Source of the DNA: Timema cristinae
Lineage: Eukaryota > Arthropoda > Insecta > Phasmatodea > Timematidae
Reading direction: 5' to 3'
NCBI GenBank assembly: GCA_039000515.1
Contig: JBCFYV010011172.1
Location: 72,365,941 to 72,429,940 of the forward strand
DNA: 64,000 nucleotides
Part shown: piece by piece, positions 26,090 through 39,172 of the stretch
Numbering within the stretch: position 1 is the stretch's first letter
Layout: each line of letters starts with the position of its first letter
Program-made: the position numbers and the translations under genes
Notes under the pieces: model-generated
Told to the model about the DNA's origin: nothing
Seen by the model: only the letters and a program-made list of their open reading frames with translations
Database searches by the model: none

Positions 26090-26332
26090 CACCGCGTCTT
26101 ACTACCCGTTCGGGTTATACGCTTATGTACCAATTACGTTAATGGTTTTAGGGATGAGGAAGTTTGAGTTTAGAGAAAGTGTATGTTCATTTGCGTGGAG
26201 AGTTCGGGAAACAATTTAAGCGAAACTATCCTCAGTACACCTGAGTGGGATCAAACCACGATCTCTCCGTCATCGGCAGTGTAGTCTCTTGTGATAGTAT
26301 CGCGTTAGACCATGCAGCCACCGAAGCGGGTC
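26090..26332 (-). repeat. SINE-A copy, diverged
   Basis: Begins with the reversed tail (accgcgtcttactacccgtt) and ends with the reversed tRNA-like head (gccaccgaagcgggt). Several indels separate it from the 32856-33113 copy. Confidence 0.8.
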
Positions 26333-26574
26333 TCTTGACATATGTGTAACAATATATTACAAATTATTCACACCCTCATCTTCAATAATATTTAAAATAA
26401 ACCATCATATAACTAACTTCTAGAGACATGCAATGTGAATATTTCCGCTGGTTGACACACCTCAACACCACCAATGAAAAATACCCTTATTTTATGTTGG
26501 GAAACGTGGCAGCCGTACTAACCCATTGTTCCTTAAAACGTTGGCTTTACTCTAAAGATAAATGATAATTCATA

Positions 26575-26852
26575 GTTGGTGAACTGGTGGTCTAGAGGTA
26601 AGGTGTCAGACTTCTGTGCGGGCGGCCGGGGTTCAATCCTCGGTACCGGCACAGATTTAGCTGATTACCAAACCCTTCCTTCACCTCTGACAAGACATCT
26701 TGTGAATGTGGGGAATGCCAGGCCTCCACCGTGGTTCGGATTCCACGTTAAACTGTAGGTCCTTCATTTCATCTCACAATCACCCTACCATTACACATTA
26801 GCGTAAGTGCGTACAACCCGAACGGGTAGTAAGACGCGGTGCTAATAATAAT
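26575..26852 (+). repeat. SINE-B copy with 14-bp target duplication
   Basis: Flanked by perfect direct repeats aatgataattcata (26561-26574 and 26853-26866). The tRNA-like head has an A box (tggtctagaggtaagg) and B box (gggttcaatcctc). The tail is the shared acccgaacgggtagtaagacg form followed by TAA repeats. The target duplication marks insertion by LINE machinery. Confidence 0.92.
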
Positions 26853-27232
26853 AATGATAATTCATAAAATGCAGTGGTGACTGGTTACTTTTCAGTGATC
26901 GACAAATGATCTAAAGTTTTAATTACAGTCATTCCGTGGAATTGGAACATTGAAGGGGCCCACCTATCGGAACACTGAGATGCGTTGCAGACGTCTAGAA
27001 ATTCCCCTAATAAAAAAGATTATTTGTTATTTTAAAGGATGTTTCACGACAAAATAGAGGCAAAATGTATCAAAACCCGCTTCGGTGGCCACATGGTCTA
27101 AGGCATTATTTTCCATGAATACAATGTCGCAGCTGTAATATCCAAGTGAATGTTTAGAAACATAGATTTAACCTTCCTCGAACAAACAAAATAATTTTTT
27201 AACACGATCACTACTGAACATTCGAAGATAAT

Positions 27233-27493
<261 letters not shown>

Positions 27494-27744
27494 TAAGATA
27501 ATTACTGTGGATTGTTTTAGTGTCCTTGAAGTTTCAGAACCGACATTCCCACAATAAATCTAAAAGTGTGAGAATATTACCTTTCAAATTGGCGGATCTC
27601 TCAATAAGTTCATGCCAAATTAATAAAGTCCTATTTACTTAATGTTCACACATTGCTTTACTTCCTTGTTCGACTTCCCCGAAGAAGCTATCTATTTTTT
27701 CCTTTAGGGTCCATTTCAACAGTTGTCCACACCGATAGTCACGT

Positions 27745-28430
27745 GTTCTAGGGTGCCAATCTCACAATAGATTGGATTGCCAAGTGACGGGGAAGTTTTA
27801 TGTTCGAATCTCGGCCATGTGTATTAAAAATGTTTTACCAAATTGGTCTTTCACTCTCTACAAAAATGCGGGTATATTTCTTGTGAATTCTACCTTCGTA
27901 AACCTTTAACTTATTAGTGTAAATATGTAGAGAGTCCGCATGGATAGTAAGACGTGGGACACCTAAAAGTACACCATCGCCTGCCTCGGGGGTCAAGCAG
28001 TTTAAGGTGTCATTCTCACTATAGAGTGAATGGCCTGGGACAAGAGACCAAAGTTTGAATATATGTTGGGCGCACTTAAGGGCTGGGTGGGAGGGCGTTG
28101 TGATTTGTCACTGTGGCTTTACCTCATCTCCCCTTCATGCTAATGCGAGTGCACTTTCTCTAAAATAACCTTTATTTTCCTTCACACCTCATTATCCTTT
28201 CGGGTAATACGCTAATGTGTAAGGGATGAGGAAGGTAGAAGTGAAATTTAATATACCCACACTTGCAATGAGAGAGGAAATGTACACACATTTTAAATTA
28301 GAGTGACAGAGTGGTTAAACATATAAGGAAAAATCTCTGAGAATACCTGGCCTGAATTCGAACATCGACCACCCCCATCACAGACATACCAAACATCTAG
28401 ACTGCGAGCACACCGGTTTGGGTTATAACA
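27745..28430. repeat. cluster of three degenerate SINE-A-like copies
   Basis: Two plus-oriented remnants (27745-27965 with gttcgaatctcggcca; 27990-28190) and one minus-oriented remnant (28190-28430 with cctttcgggtaatacgc) lie head to tail in various states of decay. Confidence 0.55.
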
Positions 28431-28507
28431 ACTTTTCTCGCCTCTTAGATCTAGCCGCTAATAATCTTTATGTTCAAAGTGAAAGTTATTTTATAAATGT
28501 AACTCAC

Positions 28508-28592
28508 TCGTGGCAACACTTGGCAGTATATCCAAGACGACGCCTAGCGTAGTGGCCGCCATCACCAGGAGGGTCGACGCCACACGGACCAT
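28508..28592 (-). CDS. Signal-peptide exon of the giant gene
   Basis: The minus strand has an ATG in a good context (acccATGG) at 28592, opening a frame that reads MVRVASTLLVMAATTLG, VVLDILPSVAT, followed immediately by a strong GTGAGT donor at 28507. The stretch has a short basic n-region (R3), a hydrophobic core and a plausible cleavage site after small residues near SVA. The exon ends with one base of a codon (phase 1). The giant exon at 12057 begins with the two bases needed (A|AT, Asn), so splicing gives SVAT-NGSNPELPKKRRRP. No other gene on this strand nearby needs a first exon. The link is inferred from phase and content; intermediate exons in the 16 kb intron remain possible. Upstream, an arthropod-type initiator-like TTCAGTGG lies near 28627-28634 on the minus strand. 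Confidence 0.65.
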
Positions 28593-29086
28593 GGGTAACA
28601 AGGATGTGTTATCCCACTGCCTCTATCCACTGAACCAGCTCATCAAGAGCTCGCTCGCTCAGCTCACCACATAATGGCTCAGATAAGAGCTAATTCGCTG
28701 GCTTGTAGTGCTCGTAAACCGACCAGTTGCAACTTTTAGCAACCAGACACTTCTTAAGGTCGTTTATTATTCTGATTAAATCTTTATATGGGCTGCGCAT
28801 TAAACATTACTTTCCATAAATATTATTTATTTTACATTGTTTGTTACCCAGTATAACATGTTGGTAATATAGCTACGCTGGGGTGGACTGAGGTGAGTAA
28901 GAGGGTGGCAGGACTCCGTGTTTTGTATTGTTTGTTACCAAGTGTAACATTTTGGTAATATAGCTAATCCGCTTAAATTAAGTCTAGGTTAATTCACTTG
29001 AATTAAATCTAAACTAATCCACTCTGTAATTTTGCTTTCTATTGCTAGGACTCCAGGGTTAAGAAGTGCTATAGTAGGTTAAGCTA

Positions 29087-29314
29087 CAGTAGCCCCATGG
29101 CTTCTTTGGTGCTGACTGACAACTCACAGGTGACAGCTAAAAGTTTTGAAAAGTTACCAGATCAAATTATGTATCCCTACACTGAACCATATGGTCTGCA
29201 AAAACACGTGTTTAGCAGCTGTCACTTCTGGCGGTCAAAATTTAGGTATATACCTAAATGTTGACTGTCAGCTGTGAGCTGTCAGTCAGCACCAAAGAAG
29301 CCATGGGGCTACTG
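29087..29314. mobile_element. Tc1/mariner-type MITE with TA target duplication
   Basis: Ends are inverted repeats of about 50 bp (cagtagccccatggcttctt ... inverted). Both ends abut TA dinucleotides (29085-29086 and 29315-29316). No coding capacity. Termini starting CAGT with TA duplication fit the Tc1/mariner class. Confidence 0.82.
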
Positions 29315-29340
29315 TAGTTTATAAATCATGCACTTTTCGA

Positions 29341-30530
29341 GGGAGTGGAATTATATCCATTTGGAATGGTATCCATTCCAGTATTTCTCAAACAAGCAAA
29401 CCTAAGGATAAACTGGAATTATATCCATAAATGGCAGAACTTAAGTTTTAATTAGTATGCTAAAGGTGACAAGACACTTTGATTTGATTTTTAGTCCACA
29501 AATCTACTAACAGAGGGCAGACAATAACTGTGATTGAGTGATTGATTATTTATTCTGTTGTTTACATAAAGAGAACAGGCTTGGATCAAATAGTTTATAA
29601 TTAACATTTAGTAAGGTAAAATCAAATACATAAGTTATCAATTATTTACCTGTCTTCATTTGGCTATATTATTTTAGAGGCTCATAATAATAATAATTAT
29701 TATTTTGGTTTCAATTTTATTTATTATAATGTTGGCCAACACTAAAAAGTATACAAGTACTTTATATAAAAACATAATTACACAAGAAAATAAACACTCA
29801 TAGCCAAGTAATGATACGTACAAATAGATAGCTGTTACTAAAATATAAGATAAATAATAATAAAAATTACATTAATAAAGAGTATTAGTGAAAATCAAAT
29901 GGCATTTATATCAATAATAAAAACAATAAATCAAAACAGTAAGCAGAATAATTCAAATTTAAATATTAGAGGTAGAACGTGTACTGAGTAAGTTAGTGAT
30001 ATATGGGAGTACCTTAGTTAATAACTGTCAGAGTTTGGCTTTTCTTTTGTGTTATAAGTCGAATTCAACAAATCAAGCTAATTAGGTTTGCTTGTTTGAG
30101 AAATATTGGAATTGACACCATTCCAAATGGATACAATTCCGATTTTAGTGGGTATAATTCCAGTGAGTATGATTCCGATCTTTCATTAAGGTCGTTTGTT
30201 TGAGAAATACTGGAATGGACACCATTCCAAATGGATACAATTCCGATTTTAGTGGGTATAATTCCAGTGACTATGATTCCGATTTTTCATTAAGGTCGTT
30301 TGTTTGAGAAATACTGGAATGGACAACATTCCAAATGAATTCAACTCCGATTTTAGTGGGTATAATTCCAGTGAGTATGATTCCGATTAAGGTCGTTTGT
30401 TTGAGAAATACTGGAATACAACATTCCAAATGAATACAACTCCGATTTTAGTGGGTATAATTTCGATTTTTCATTAAGGTTGCTCGTTTGATAAGTACTG
30501 GAATGGATACCTTTCCATATGATTACAATT
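29341..30530. repeat. fold-back with minisatellite arm
   Basis: The left arm (29341-29405) is the reverse complement of units in the right arm (about 30084-30530). Right-arm units of about 110 bp (gtttgtttgagaaatactgg, then attccaaatggatacaattc) repeat four times with decay. The roughly 680-bp centre is AT-rich and noncoding. Confidence 0.75.
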
Positions 30531-31590
30531 CAGTCGTCTCATATAGTTACATACTTTGGAAGTGCGAGCGTGATAAACAAGAGCGTAGAGTGCTAATTTT
30601 TACAGTAGGGGTCCGCTAGTAAATGTTACTGTACCTTTAGCATGTATTATTTTTTATAGGTACGTATAAATAGACCAACCCTCTGGTGTGGGGGTTTACA
30701 TAACATTTCAGGGAGTGCTGAATCCCCCTCTCTGACCTCAGCCTTTCTACTTCCTTGCTATTTATCATGTAAAATACTGCCTGGATATAAAATTTTAACA
30801 AAAGCGGTAAAGCAGTTGTCTAAATATTTTGAATTAAAATATAAGTCATATATGTAAACTAACTATAAATAAACTTTTCCCTTTAAAACAAGTATACAGT
30901 GTAAATTAACTATAAATAAACTTTTCTCTTAAAAACAAGCATTCATTGCTATTCATCATATAAAACACTATTGACATGCATTTTAAACACAATCTTAAAG
31001 CAATTTTCAAGAAACGTCCAATAAAAAAAAGTTGTTAGTAAACTATCCTTAAGCGAATTTTCTTCCAAAAAATAGCTATACATTATTATTTGTCACGTCA
31101 AATATACCATGGATATCGATTTTAAATAAAATTGTTAAATTAATTTTCGAAAAATTTCAAATCTTTCAAAAATAGTAACCAACAAATAATCCTTATTTTA
31201 AGAGTTAGAATTAAAATCTAAAAAACTGCTGAAGGTAAATACCCTATATTTCCTAAATATCAAGCATGTACTGAATCTATGACATCATTTCGGTTGTGAC
31301 ACCTAGTACAGACAGACAAATTGAGGGACCCACAAAATGTCCAAATACACTGTTTTGGTTTGAGATGCACATTAAATGTCAATACTCATCATAATCTCGA
31401 GGTCTAATTTTTTCATGATTACAATACTTTCTCTTCATATGAGAAAGTAAAAATAGATATGTTCAAAAAGAATAAAGCGTTTAGTAAACAAAATGATATC
31501 ACTTAAAACTTGCACGCGAGTATAATAGTGTTAATACTAGCAGCATTGACATTGACATTATTACTACCCGCGCCAGTGAGCACACGATAA
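30531..31590. other. AT-rich stretch without recognised features
   Basis: Contains a short duplicated block around 30845-30935 (aactataaataaacttttc twice). No gene seen. Confidence 0.5.
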
Positions 31591-31599
31591 AGATAATAA

Positions 31600-31800
31600 G
31601 GCTGGTTTGCCGGTGATGTGGACGTCGAAGTTTGAATCCCGGACTAGTGTACTGAGGGAAGTTTTTCTGAAATGATTTCTCACTCTTCCCCTACGCAAAT
31701 TAGTATACATTTCTTCTACATTTTAACTCTATCATTCTTACAACAATAGCTTATACTTATACCTATAATTGATTAAGTAGTGAAACGCGGTGGTGGGGCA
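31600..31800 (+). repeat. degenerate SINE-A-like copy
   Basis: Shows the B-box-like gtttgaatcccggac, the body words (tgaaatgatttctcactctt) and a decayed tail (gtagtgaaacgcggtgg). Confidence 0.55.
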
Positions 31801-32584
31801 ACTCATGTCACCTCTTTTAGTATCTCGTAGGAACATTTTCTGCTGGTGGTTATTTAACAACCCAGGTGTCAAGCGTATATTTCAGTTTTTTTAAGATTCT
31901 ACATATTTTTATGTAACTAACACTAATATCATATTAGCAACAGGCAACTACTATTTTACCGCTGATTCTCTTCTTCCTAACACAACCTTTCACAACCTTG
32001 AAAATACTTGTAATGCTGTTAAAATTTTGTATATAATCTCATTCTTTTCATAGTTATAAAATAATTTTGAGTAAGTAGGTGTGTTGAAAGAACTGGTAGG
32101 GGAAGGTTAGTAAGTCTAACTACAAGAGTTACAATCTGCAGATCTGACAGTTGTTCTTTTAAACAAAGTGCATCTTGAAGGTGAACATAAAAATATTAAC
32201 TTTGGTTGGCGACATAAACAACTAAAACTGATGTAGGCTAACACTATAACACTAAGTTTTATTTGTAACTTATATATGGCCCTTTTCCCCCACACCCCGC
32301 TTTACTATGCCCGTGGTGATAAAATACATTAAATAAAATAAATTTAAAATGGTCTTAGAGAATCGTAAACAATAAAAAATGTGTTTTTCCGAACGAAAAT
32401 AGTTGATGGAAACTAGTAATTATTTGACTAGATTGAAGAGAAGTACTTAATATATGCCAAGTGTGGTTTTGTACTCAGCCCGGACTATATGCATTTTACG
32501 TCATTTTGTTTTGAGATAAGAGAGGTAGGCCGAGCTTAGATTAATTGTTCCTGCATTTACATGGGCCTCTTTGTCAAGTTCATT

Positions 32585-32700
32585 TAGTATAGTTGGTTGA
32601 CCGGTGATGGAGAAGTCAGAGTTCGAATCTCGGTTGGCTGAAGGTGTTTTCTGAAACTGATTCGCACTCTCCCTTTACACATATATGGATATGGGGGATG
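32585..32700 (+). repeat. degenerate SINE-A head and body
   Basis: tRNA-like head (atagttggttgaccggtgat) and B box (gagttcgaatctcgg), then a short body. Truncated beside the hAT element. Confidence 0.55.
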
Positions 32701-32754
32701 GGGCAAATGCTCTAGATAAGTGTTTCCTAAACCATGTTCCGCGAGGTGTGATTA

Positions 32755-33150
<396 letters not shown>

Positions 33151-33157
33151 TTAATAG

Positions 33158-33864
<707 letters not shown>

Positions 33865-34337
33865 AAGTAAGTTTTATTTATGTTTTAAAGATTGATGTCT
33901 GGTTTGGTAAAATAAAATGTATTTTAGTATTAGTAACGTAACTTTTTTTTATTTAATGACTAAACGTAAGTAAATTTTAACAAAGATAAAAAGTGTTCCG
34001 TAAAAATGCACTATTATAAAAAGTGTTCCGTGACCCGAAAAGTTTGGGAAACGCTGCTCTAGATCTTGGCCATTCGACCTTATCTTATCCCTGCTCTCCT
34101 GGCTGGTGGGGGAATTCATTTCTGAGGTGGGGACGCCTTAAGGGTGCGGCCGCAGTGCAAGTTTTTTATCTGGAGGGTAGTGGGTGGTGAGTCGCCAAGC
34201 AACCCACCAGCCACGTTTCCATCACAGACAGCCAGACGGTACCGGCCGCACTGGGTCCTCCAACCCACCCAACCAGCCTAGCAAGTCGCCAGGCATGTAG
34301 CGAGGGATAATTTCACTTAGCCACCACGCGTTAAGTC

Positions 34338-34466
34338 ATGGAGGAGCTGCTGATCTCAGCCGTTTACAAGCGGAAAGCGATATGGGACCCGGCAGATGAA
34401 TTGAGGAAAAATCTAAAATTCTAAAAGCTTTGTGGGCAGAAGTTGCCAAGGAAGTTGGCGTTGATG
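34338..34466 (+). CDS. Harbinger MADF protein, exon 1
   Basis: The ATG opens MEELLISAVYKRKAIWDPADE, continues LRK, then after a one-base shift at an A5 run reads SKILKALWAEVAKEVGVD and ends at a consensus G|GTAAGT donor. This is the first half of a MADF domain (helix, LWDP-type segment, second helix with an A-W-x-E-[VI]-A pattern). MADF proteins encoded by PIF/Harbinger elements bind the element's DNA and help bring in the transposase. The single missing A makes a stop in the raw frame. It continues in phase with the exon at 38019. Partner gene: transposase at 36986-39411 on the other strand. Confidence 0.72.
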
Positions 34467-35439
34467 GTAAGTGAAATTTTGTGTTAATTGACTCATTATT
34501 TTAATATAAAATAGGGTTTTATGTATAAGTTTTGTAGGCCTTAGATATATTTTTCTGTATTCAGTATAGAATCCTATTATAGAGATCTTTACCACATTAG
34601 GCGAAAGAAGTGAATGACATGCAAAGTGCGAAAAAAGTATGCGTGTGTTTATCTATGGGGTCCTCCATAAAACAAGTAACGCCTTTTTCTTACCTTTTTA
34701 GCCCCCCCCCCCCAGTGTGACACCATGTAGAATTTAGCCTAGACCCCCCCACTCCCCCGGGTTACCTAACATTTCTCACCAAGAATGAATATCACTATTT
34801 CATAGGGAAGTTTTGTGATACTAAAGGAGGAATTCAGAATTAATACTTCTTAAAATCAATTTTAAATCGTGAGCATAAATTATTTCAGAGAGTATAATTT
34901 TTTTTATGGATAACTACACATACAAACAGATAAGACAGACATGTACATATATAAAAACGTTGAGTTCAAATTCCTCAGGTTCTTGAGAAAAAACCTCTGC
35001 TATATTTTATGTTATGGATGTCAGGTTTGCGATCTGAGTAAGAGCAAGACGGCACTACTATGTGCTGACTATGATGGCCCTTTTCTATAGTAGCGCTACA
35101 TGATGATGTTAAATTGAAGTGCCCACATCAAATACTTGACGCTGGGGGGAAACAGCTTTCTTAATATTGTGCACGTTTTATGATAGTAATATTATCATCA
35201 GATAGAGAGATATTTAAATAATTCTTGGTATACAACTTTTCTAAATTATTATTGGATTAATAATCTACAACTTTACTTTAATTAACTTATCAATACCTAG
35301 ACTCATGTTTCATTCCAACATCGATCCTGGATCCTAGCTTCATTCTCGAAACAGACTAGATAGCCAATGAAGCAGAAATCAGGGCTCGAATAGCTGTTGG
35401 GTGTACTTAAAGTGGCTTTAAATAAATGGTTTTATAATC

Positions 35440-35735
35440 TCTTTCCACGTTAATGAGGGCAGAATACCTCTAGAATTCTACTTTCCTCATTTCTATTCCA
35501 TTAGATAAATATAAAAAAATAATTAGAATAACTACAATTTTACTATACCACCCTACACAATGTATACTAAAAAGGTAGAATTTTAAAGAAAATTTACCAG
35601 CATTTGCATAGAGGGTGAGTGGGAAATCATTTAGGAAAAGCAACCCTCAGTAGACCTGACTGGTATTCGAACCCCATCTTCCCAACATCGGCCGTCTGGT
35701 TTACTGAGAGAATGACAATTTAGACAATGCAGCCA
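35440..35735 (-). repeat. degenerate SINE-A-like copy in the MADF intron
   Basis: Contains the reversed body (gagggtgagtgggaaatcat) and B box (ggtattcgaacccc). The tail is not conserved. Confidence 0.5.
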
Positions 35736-35785
35736 CCATATGATCTGTATAATAGTTGCATTTATATATATACACATTAGATTTA

Positions 35786-36040
35786 TCAGAAGGGAAAAGG
35801 TATAGGCTTAAATACACCTACCTTTTGTGAATGGTTAATTAAATTTGAAGCTTTAATTTTCATAAAATGTTGCTGGTAAGATGAAATAGCACTATTGATA
35901 GACTCCTCAAACTTGCCCTGAGATAAATTCTGTACTTTTGCTTCTTTCCATTTCACTACAACATCTTTTTCAGACTCTTCCACTATTTTTTCTGGATGTC
36001 ACTTTTTTATACCAAAGCAATGAACAAGTCTCCTCTTTCT
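35786..36040 (-). other. unrecognised open stretch
   Basis: A minus-strand frame reads KDVVVKWKEAKVQNLSQGKF and SSYQQHFMKIKASNL. Helical, with no gaps for 65 residues, but no family is recognised and no splice partner found. It may be a fragment of another transposase. Confidence 0.3.
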
Positions 36041-36304
36041 GAAGAAATTATTTTTGTTTTTGTACAAACACAAGTGATTATTCATGGCCTATGTAAAAGA
36101 ATGTGCAATAGGTATTTAAATTATACTCAAACTCAATTATGCTTATAAATTAAGACCTCTTCGACTTACAGCTGTTATCCAACTAAAGAACGTGAGGGGG
36201 TCAGTAGATTGGACAAATCTAAATAAGAGTCGTTAGTATGACATGTCACTGTCATCCGCAAGAAAATATGTGTTTATGAATGTGCTTGGTGTTCCTAGTC
36301 TCGG

Positions 36305-36569
36305 GGTGACCTGGTGGTCTAGGGGTAAGGTGTCAGACTTCTGTGCTGGCGGCCGGGGTTCAATCCTCGGTCCGGCCAAAGATTTATCTGATTTCCAAAC
36401 CCTTCCTACACCTCTGACAAGACATCTTATGAATGTGTGGAATGCCAGGCCGCCACCGTGGTTCGGATTCCACGTTAAACTGTAGGTCCTTCATTTCATC
36501 TCACAATCACCCTACCATTACACATTAGCGTAAGTGCGTATAACCCGAACGGGTAGTAAGACGCGGTGC

Positions 36570-36602
<33 letters not shown>
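36305..36602 (+). repeat. SINE-B, complete reference copy
   Basis: Perfect 12-bp target duplication tcctagtctcgg at 36293-36304 and 36603-36614. The head has an A box (tggtctaggggtaaggtg) and B box (ggggttcaatcctcgg). The body is distinct from SINE-A, but the 3' tail (gcgtataacccgaacgggta, gtaagacgcggtgcta, then TAA repeats) is the same. Inserted in the MADF-gene intron. Confidence 0.95.
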
Positions 36603-36603
<1 letters not shown>

Positions 36604-36985
36604 CCTAGTCTCGGATAGACAATGCCATCCAAGCGCATTCGAAATATTGATAAACAAAAAGTAAGTGGTAAACTTGCATTTTCAATGGAAGTTATCCATA
36701 AGTATGTTTATCAAAGGTGAAAACATGAACAATAATATTGCTTTTCAACAGTAGAATGTGAGTTTAAGACCTGTGTTACGTAACACTTTGATGTACCCCA
36801 CCATCCCCCCATGTAGAGCTCACCCCCCTCAAAGCGTTACGTGGTTTATGGACGACCACCATCTAAAAACACGAAAACTCTGGAAAAAATAGATATTTTG
36901 GAAAATATTTTATTGACACAAAAAGTTTTATGAGCTGAAAACATCAAAACAGTTAAACTTATTGTGAACTAAAATACAGCACCAA

Positions 36986-37928
36986 TTATGACATATTATT
37001 TTGGTCCATGTTGTGTCTACGAATGATATTTACTGGAAGAGCATAGTCTTCTTGCCATGGAACTGCACCAACACCATTGAAGTAGATCTTGATTGTTTCC
37101 CGGGCTCTTATAGCAACTTCTGGAAAGCGATGGTTTACCGGCGCCATGTCTTCGTCCTTTCTGCCTCTTGTCTGACCCAGTTGTGGAGTGCTATAGGCCT
37201 CAAACCCATCATGTATTTGAACATAGTTGTGCAAAATGCAAATTGCTTTTACCATTTCAACAGCGTGCTGTACACTTGTCTCAATTGACTTGTTTAACAG
37301 TCTCCATTTGGCTGTCATTAAGCCAAAAGCACATTCAACACTGTTCCTTGCACGACTCAACCGATAGTTAAAAATTCGTTTCTCATCATCCAGGTCTCTG
37401 CCAGGATAAGGTCTCATCAAGTAAGGGAGTAGAGGGTATCCTTCATCACCAAGGAGCACAAATAGCGCTTCTATATCTGTAAAAGGGAGAGGTCTGTCTT
37501 CTGGAACATTGAGTTTCTTTGCCTCTAGTCGATGAAAAAGAGAAGATGTCCGAAAATTTCCACCATCACTTTGTCTTCCTGGAGCTCCTAAGTCAATAGC
37601 GATTAGTTTGCGGTTGGCATCCACAACTGCTTGAAGAAGAATGGAGAAAAATTGCTTATAGTTGTAATATTTTGATCCAGTATTAGAAGGAGCTTTCATT
37701 CGTACATGCTTTCCATCAATGCACCCAATACAATTAAGAAAATTCCATTTTTCGTAGAACTTATCTGCAACTGAATACCACATATCTCTGGTGGGAGTTG
37801 GCATATACTCGTCTTTCCACTTATTCCATAAAACCATACATGTGTCAATAATAATTTCCGATACTGTTGTTTTTCCCATTTTGAAACGTCCAGCAAGAGA
37901 AGTAAATGAGTCCCCAGTTGCCAGGAAT
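36986..37928 (-). CDS. Harbinger (HARBI1-like) DDE transposase, exon 2
   Basis: This exon starts after a strong acceptor (gttattttccttacag) at 37929. It completes the Arg codon left by exon 1 and reads FLATGDSFTSLAGRF, the hallmark just before the DDE_Tnp_4 domain. Acidic motifs in order, numbered in the 393-residue spliced protein: CIDGKHV (Asp about 151), VVDANRK, LGDEGYPL (Asp about 241) and RNSVECAFG (Glu about 278). These are the conserved positions of PIF/Harbinger transposases, which cut and paste the element in the nucleus. It ends with a natural stop at 36986. There is no frameshift in this exon and all motifs are intact, so the protein could be active. Confidence 0.93.
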
Positions 37929-38018
37929 CTGTAAGGAAAATAACAAAATTAATTATACTTTATCACACAATTTCATTCAAAAGTAAAATCTTTATTCTTT
38001 ACATTCTTAACTACACAG

Positions 38019-38940
38019 CATTTTGTTTTTATGTTGCAATGAATGTTGCCAAAAGTAGATGGAAAAATCTCTGCGCTTACTTTATGTCCCAGCTGCGTGA
38101 GTTGGATAAACCAAGATCTGGAAGTGATGCCTGTATCAAAACCACAAGCTCCTGGGCATTTTACAACCAGCTGTTATTTCTTAAGGATGTTTTGATGTCT
38201 TCAGATGATGTGAGGGAAGACAGTTTAGCTTTGACAAAAGCTTCAGAACTGTCTGATAAATCTCTGCTAAATGAAATCAATGATGGTTTTAATGCAGAAA
38301 ATTTTCTGGCTTCGTCCGTACCAGAAGTAGGAACAATGAAAGACACAGCCACTGATACAATTTCTGCTTTTACAATGGCAGACAAACAAATAGCTTCGGC
38401 AAGTCAACCAGGAACTTTAAAGGAAAACCTGAGTCCTAAAAATGATGAAGACAGCTCTCAAGCTGGAAAAATTATTGATTTTAGTATCAAAAGAGCAAAT
38501 ATAAATAAACGGAAACTGAACGTCAGAAATAAAGGACCCACACAAAATAGAGGTGGGGAAATACTTGACATTGAGAGGTGGAAAGTGGAGCTACTCGATA
38601 GGGAATTTAGTGCAGATAACAATCCAGATCTGTTTTTTTTTTCAAAAGTCTTCTTCCGTACGTGCAGGAATTTACATCCACACAAAAACTCCGGATTCGG
38701 TCAGAAATTCAAAATTTGATTTTGGCAGAGCATGAGGCAGCGCAGCAAGGTTCGGGTACAATCAGAGGTTTCGCCAGTAATCAAACAGGAATGATGGAAC
38801 CATATCATCAAGCACATTACTATGGTTCATCCTCTGTATCATCTGTGTCTACTGAGAGTGCTCAGTATCACACTTCATCTACTCCGTCTCCTGCACCACA
38901 ACCGACCTACACCAATATGTCATCTATGGAATTTTTGTGA
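38019..38940 (+). CDS. Harbinger MADF/BESS protein, exon 2
   Basis: The acceptor (cttaactacacag) is followed by CA, which with the G of exon 1 makes GCA in the frame of ATG 38039. The start reads VAKSRWKNLCAYFMSQLREL, the second half of a MADF domain. A polar Ser/Asp/Asn-rich linker follows. At a T10 run near 38631-38640 the frame breaks; the next frame reads KSLLPYVQEFTSTQKLRIRS, then EIQNLILAE, a BESS motif (protein-protein interaction), then a Ser/Tyr/Pro-rich tail to a stop at 38940. One T more, or two fewer, joins the parts. Lies inside the transposase intron on the opposite strand. About 345-350 residues in total with exon 1. Confidence 0.8.
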
Positions 38941-39172
38941 ATTCATTCAGAAGAGCATCAGCTTCTAGAAACTAAACGCTATTTACTCTTTTTTAAATAA
39001 ATAAGTTTTAAATAAATATCTCATTTGATTACCTTACGGTATATATATTAGTTTCATTCAGAATTTGTGGATCAAATAAACTATTTTCTTATCATACAAA
39101 ATATGTTACTGTACTCTAGTGTAAAATAAATAAAATTATAATTAAATTAATATAAATATAAATAAAATTCAC

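Noticed and set aside
26576..26758. Open frame over SINE-B (also 36243-36485)
   Set aside because: Same protein-like text appears wherever SINE-B occurs; it is a by-product of the repeat. Likewise the SINE-A frames at 27333, 32752 and 49433.
35786..36040. Fragment of a pogo/Tigger-like transposase
   Set aside because: Only vague similarity near its end; no catalytic motif present.
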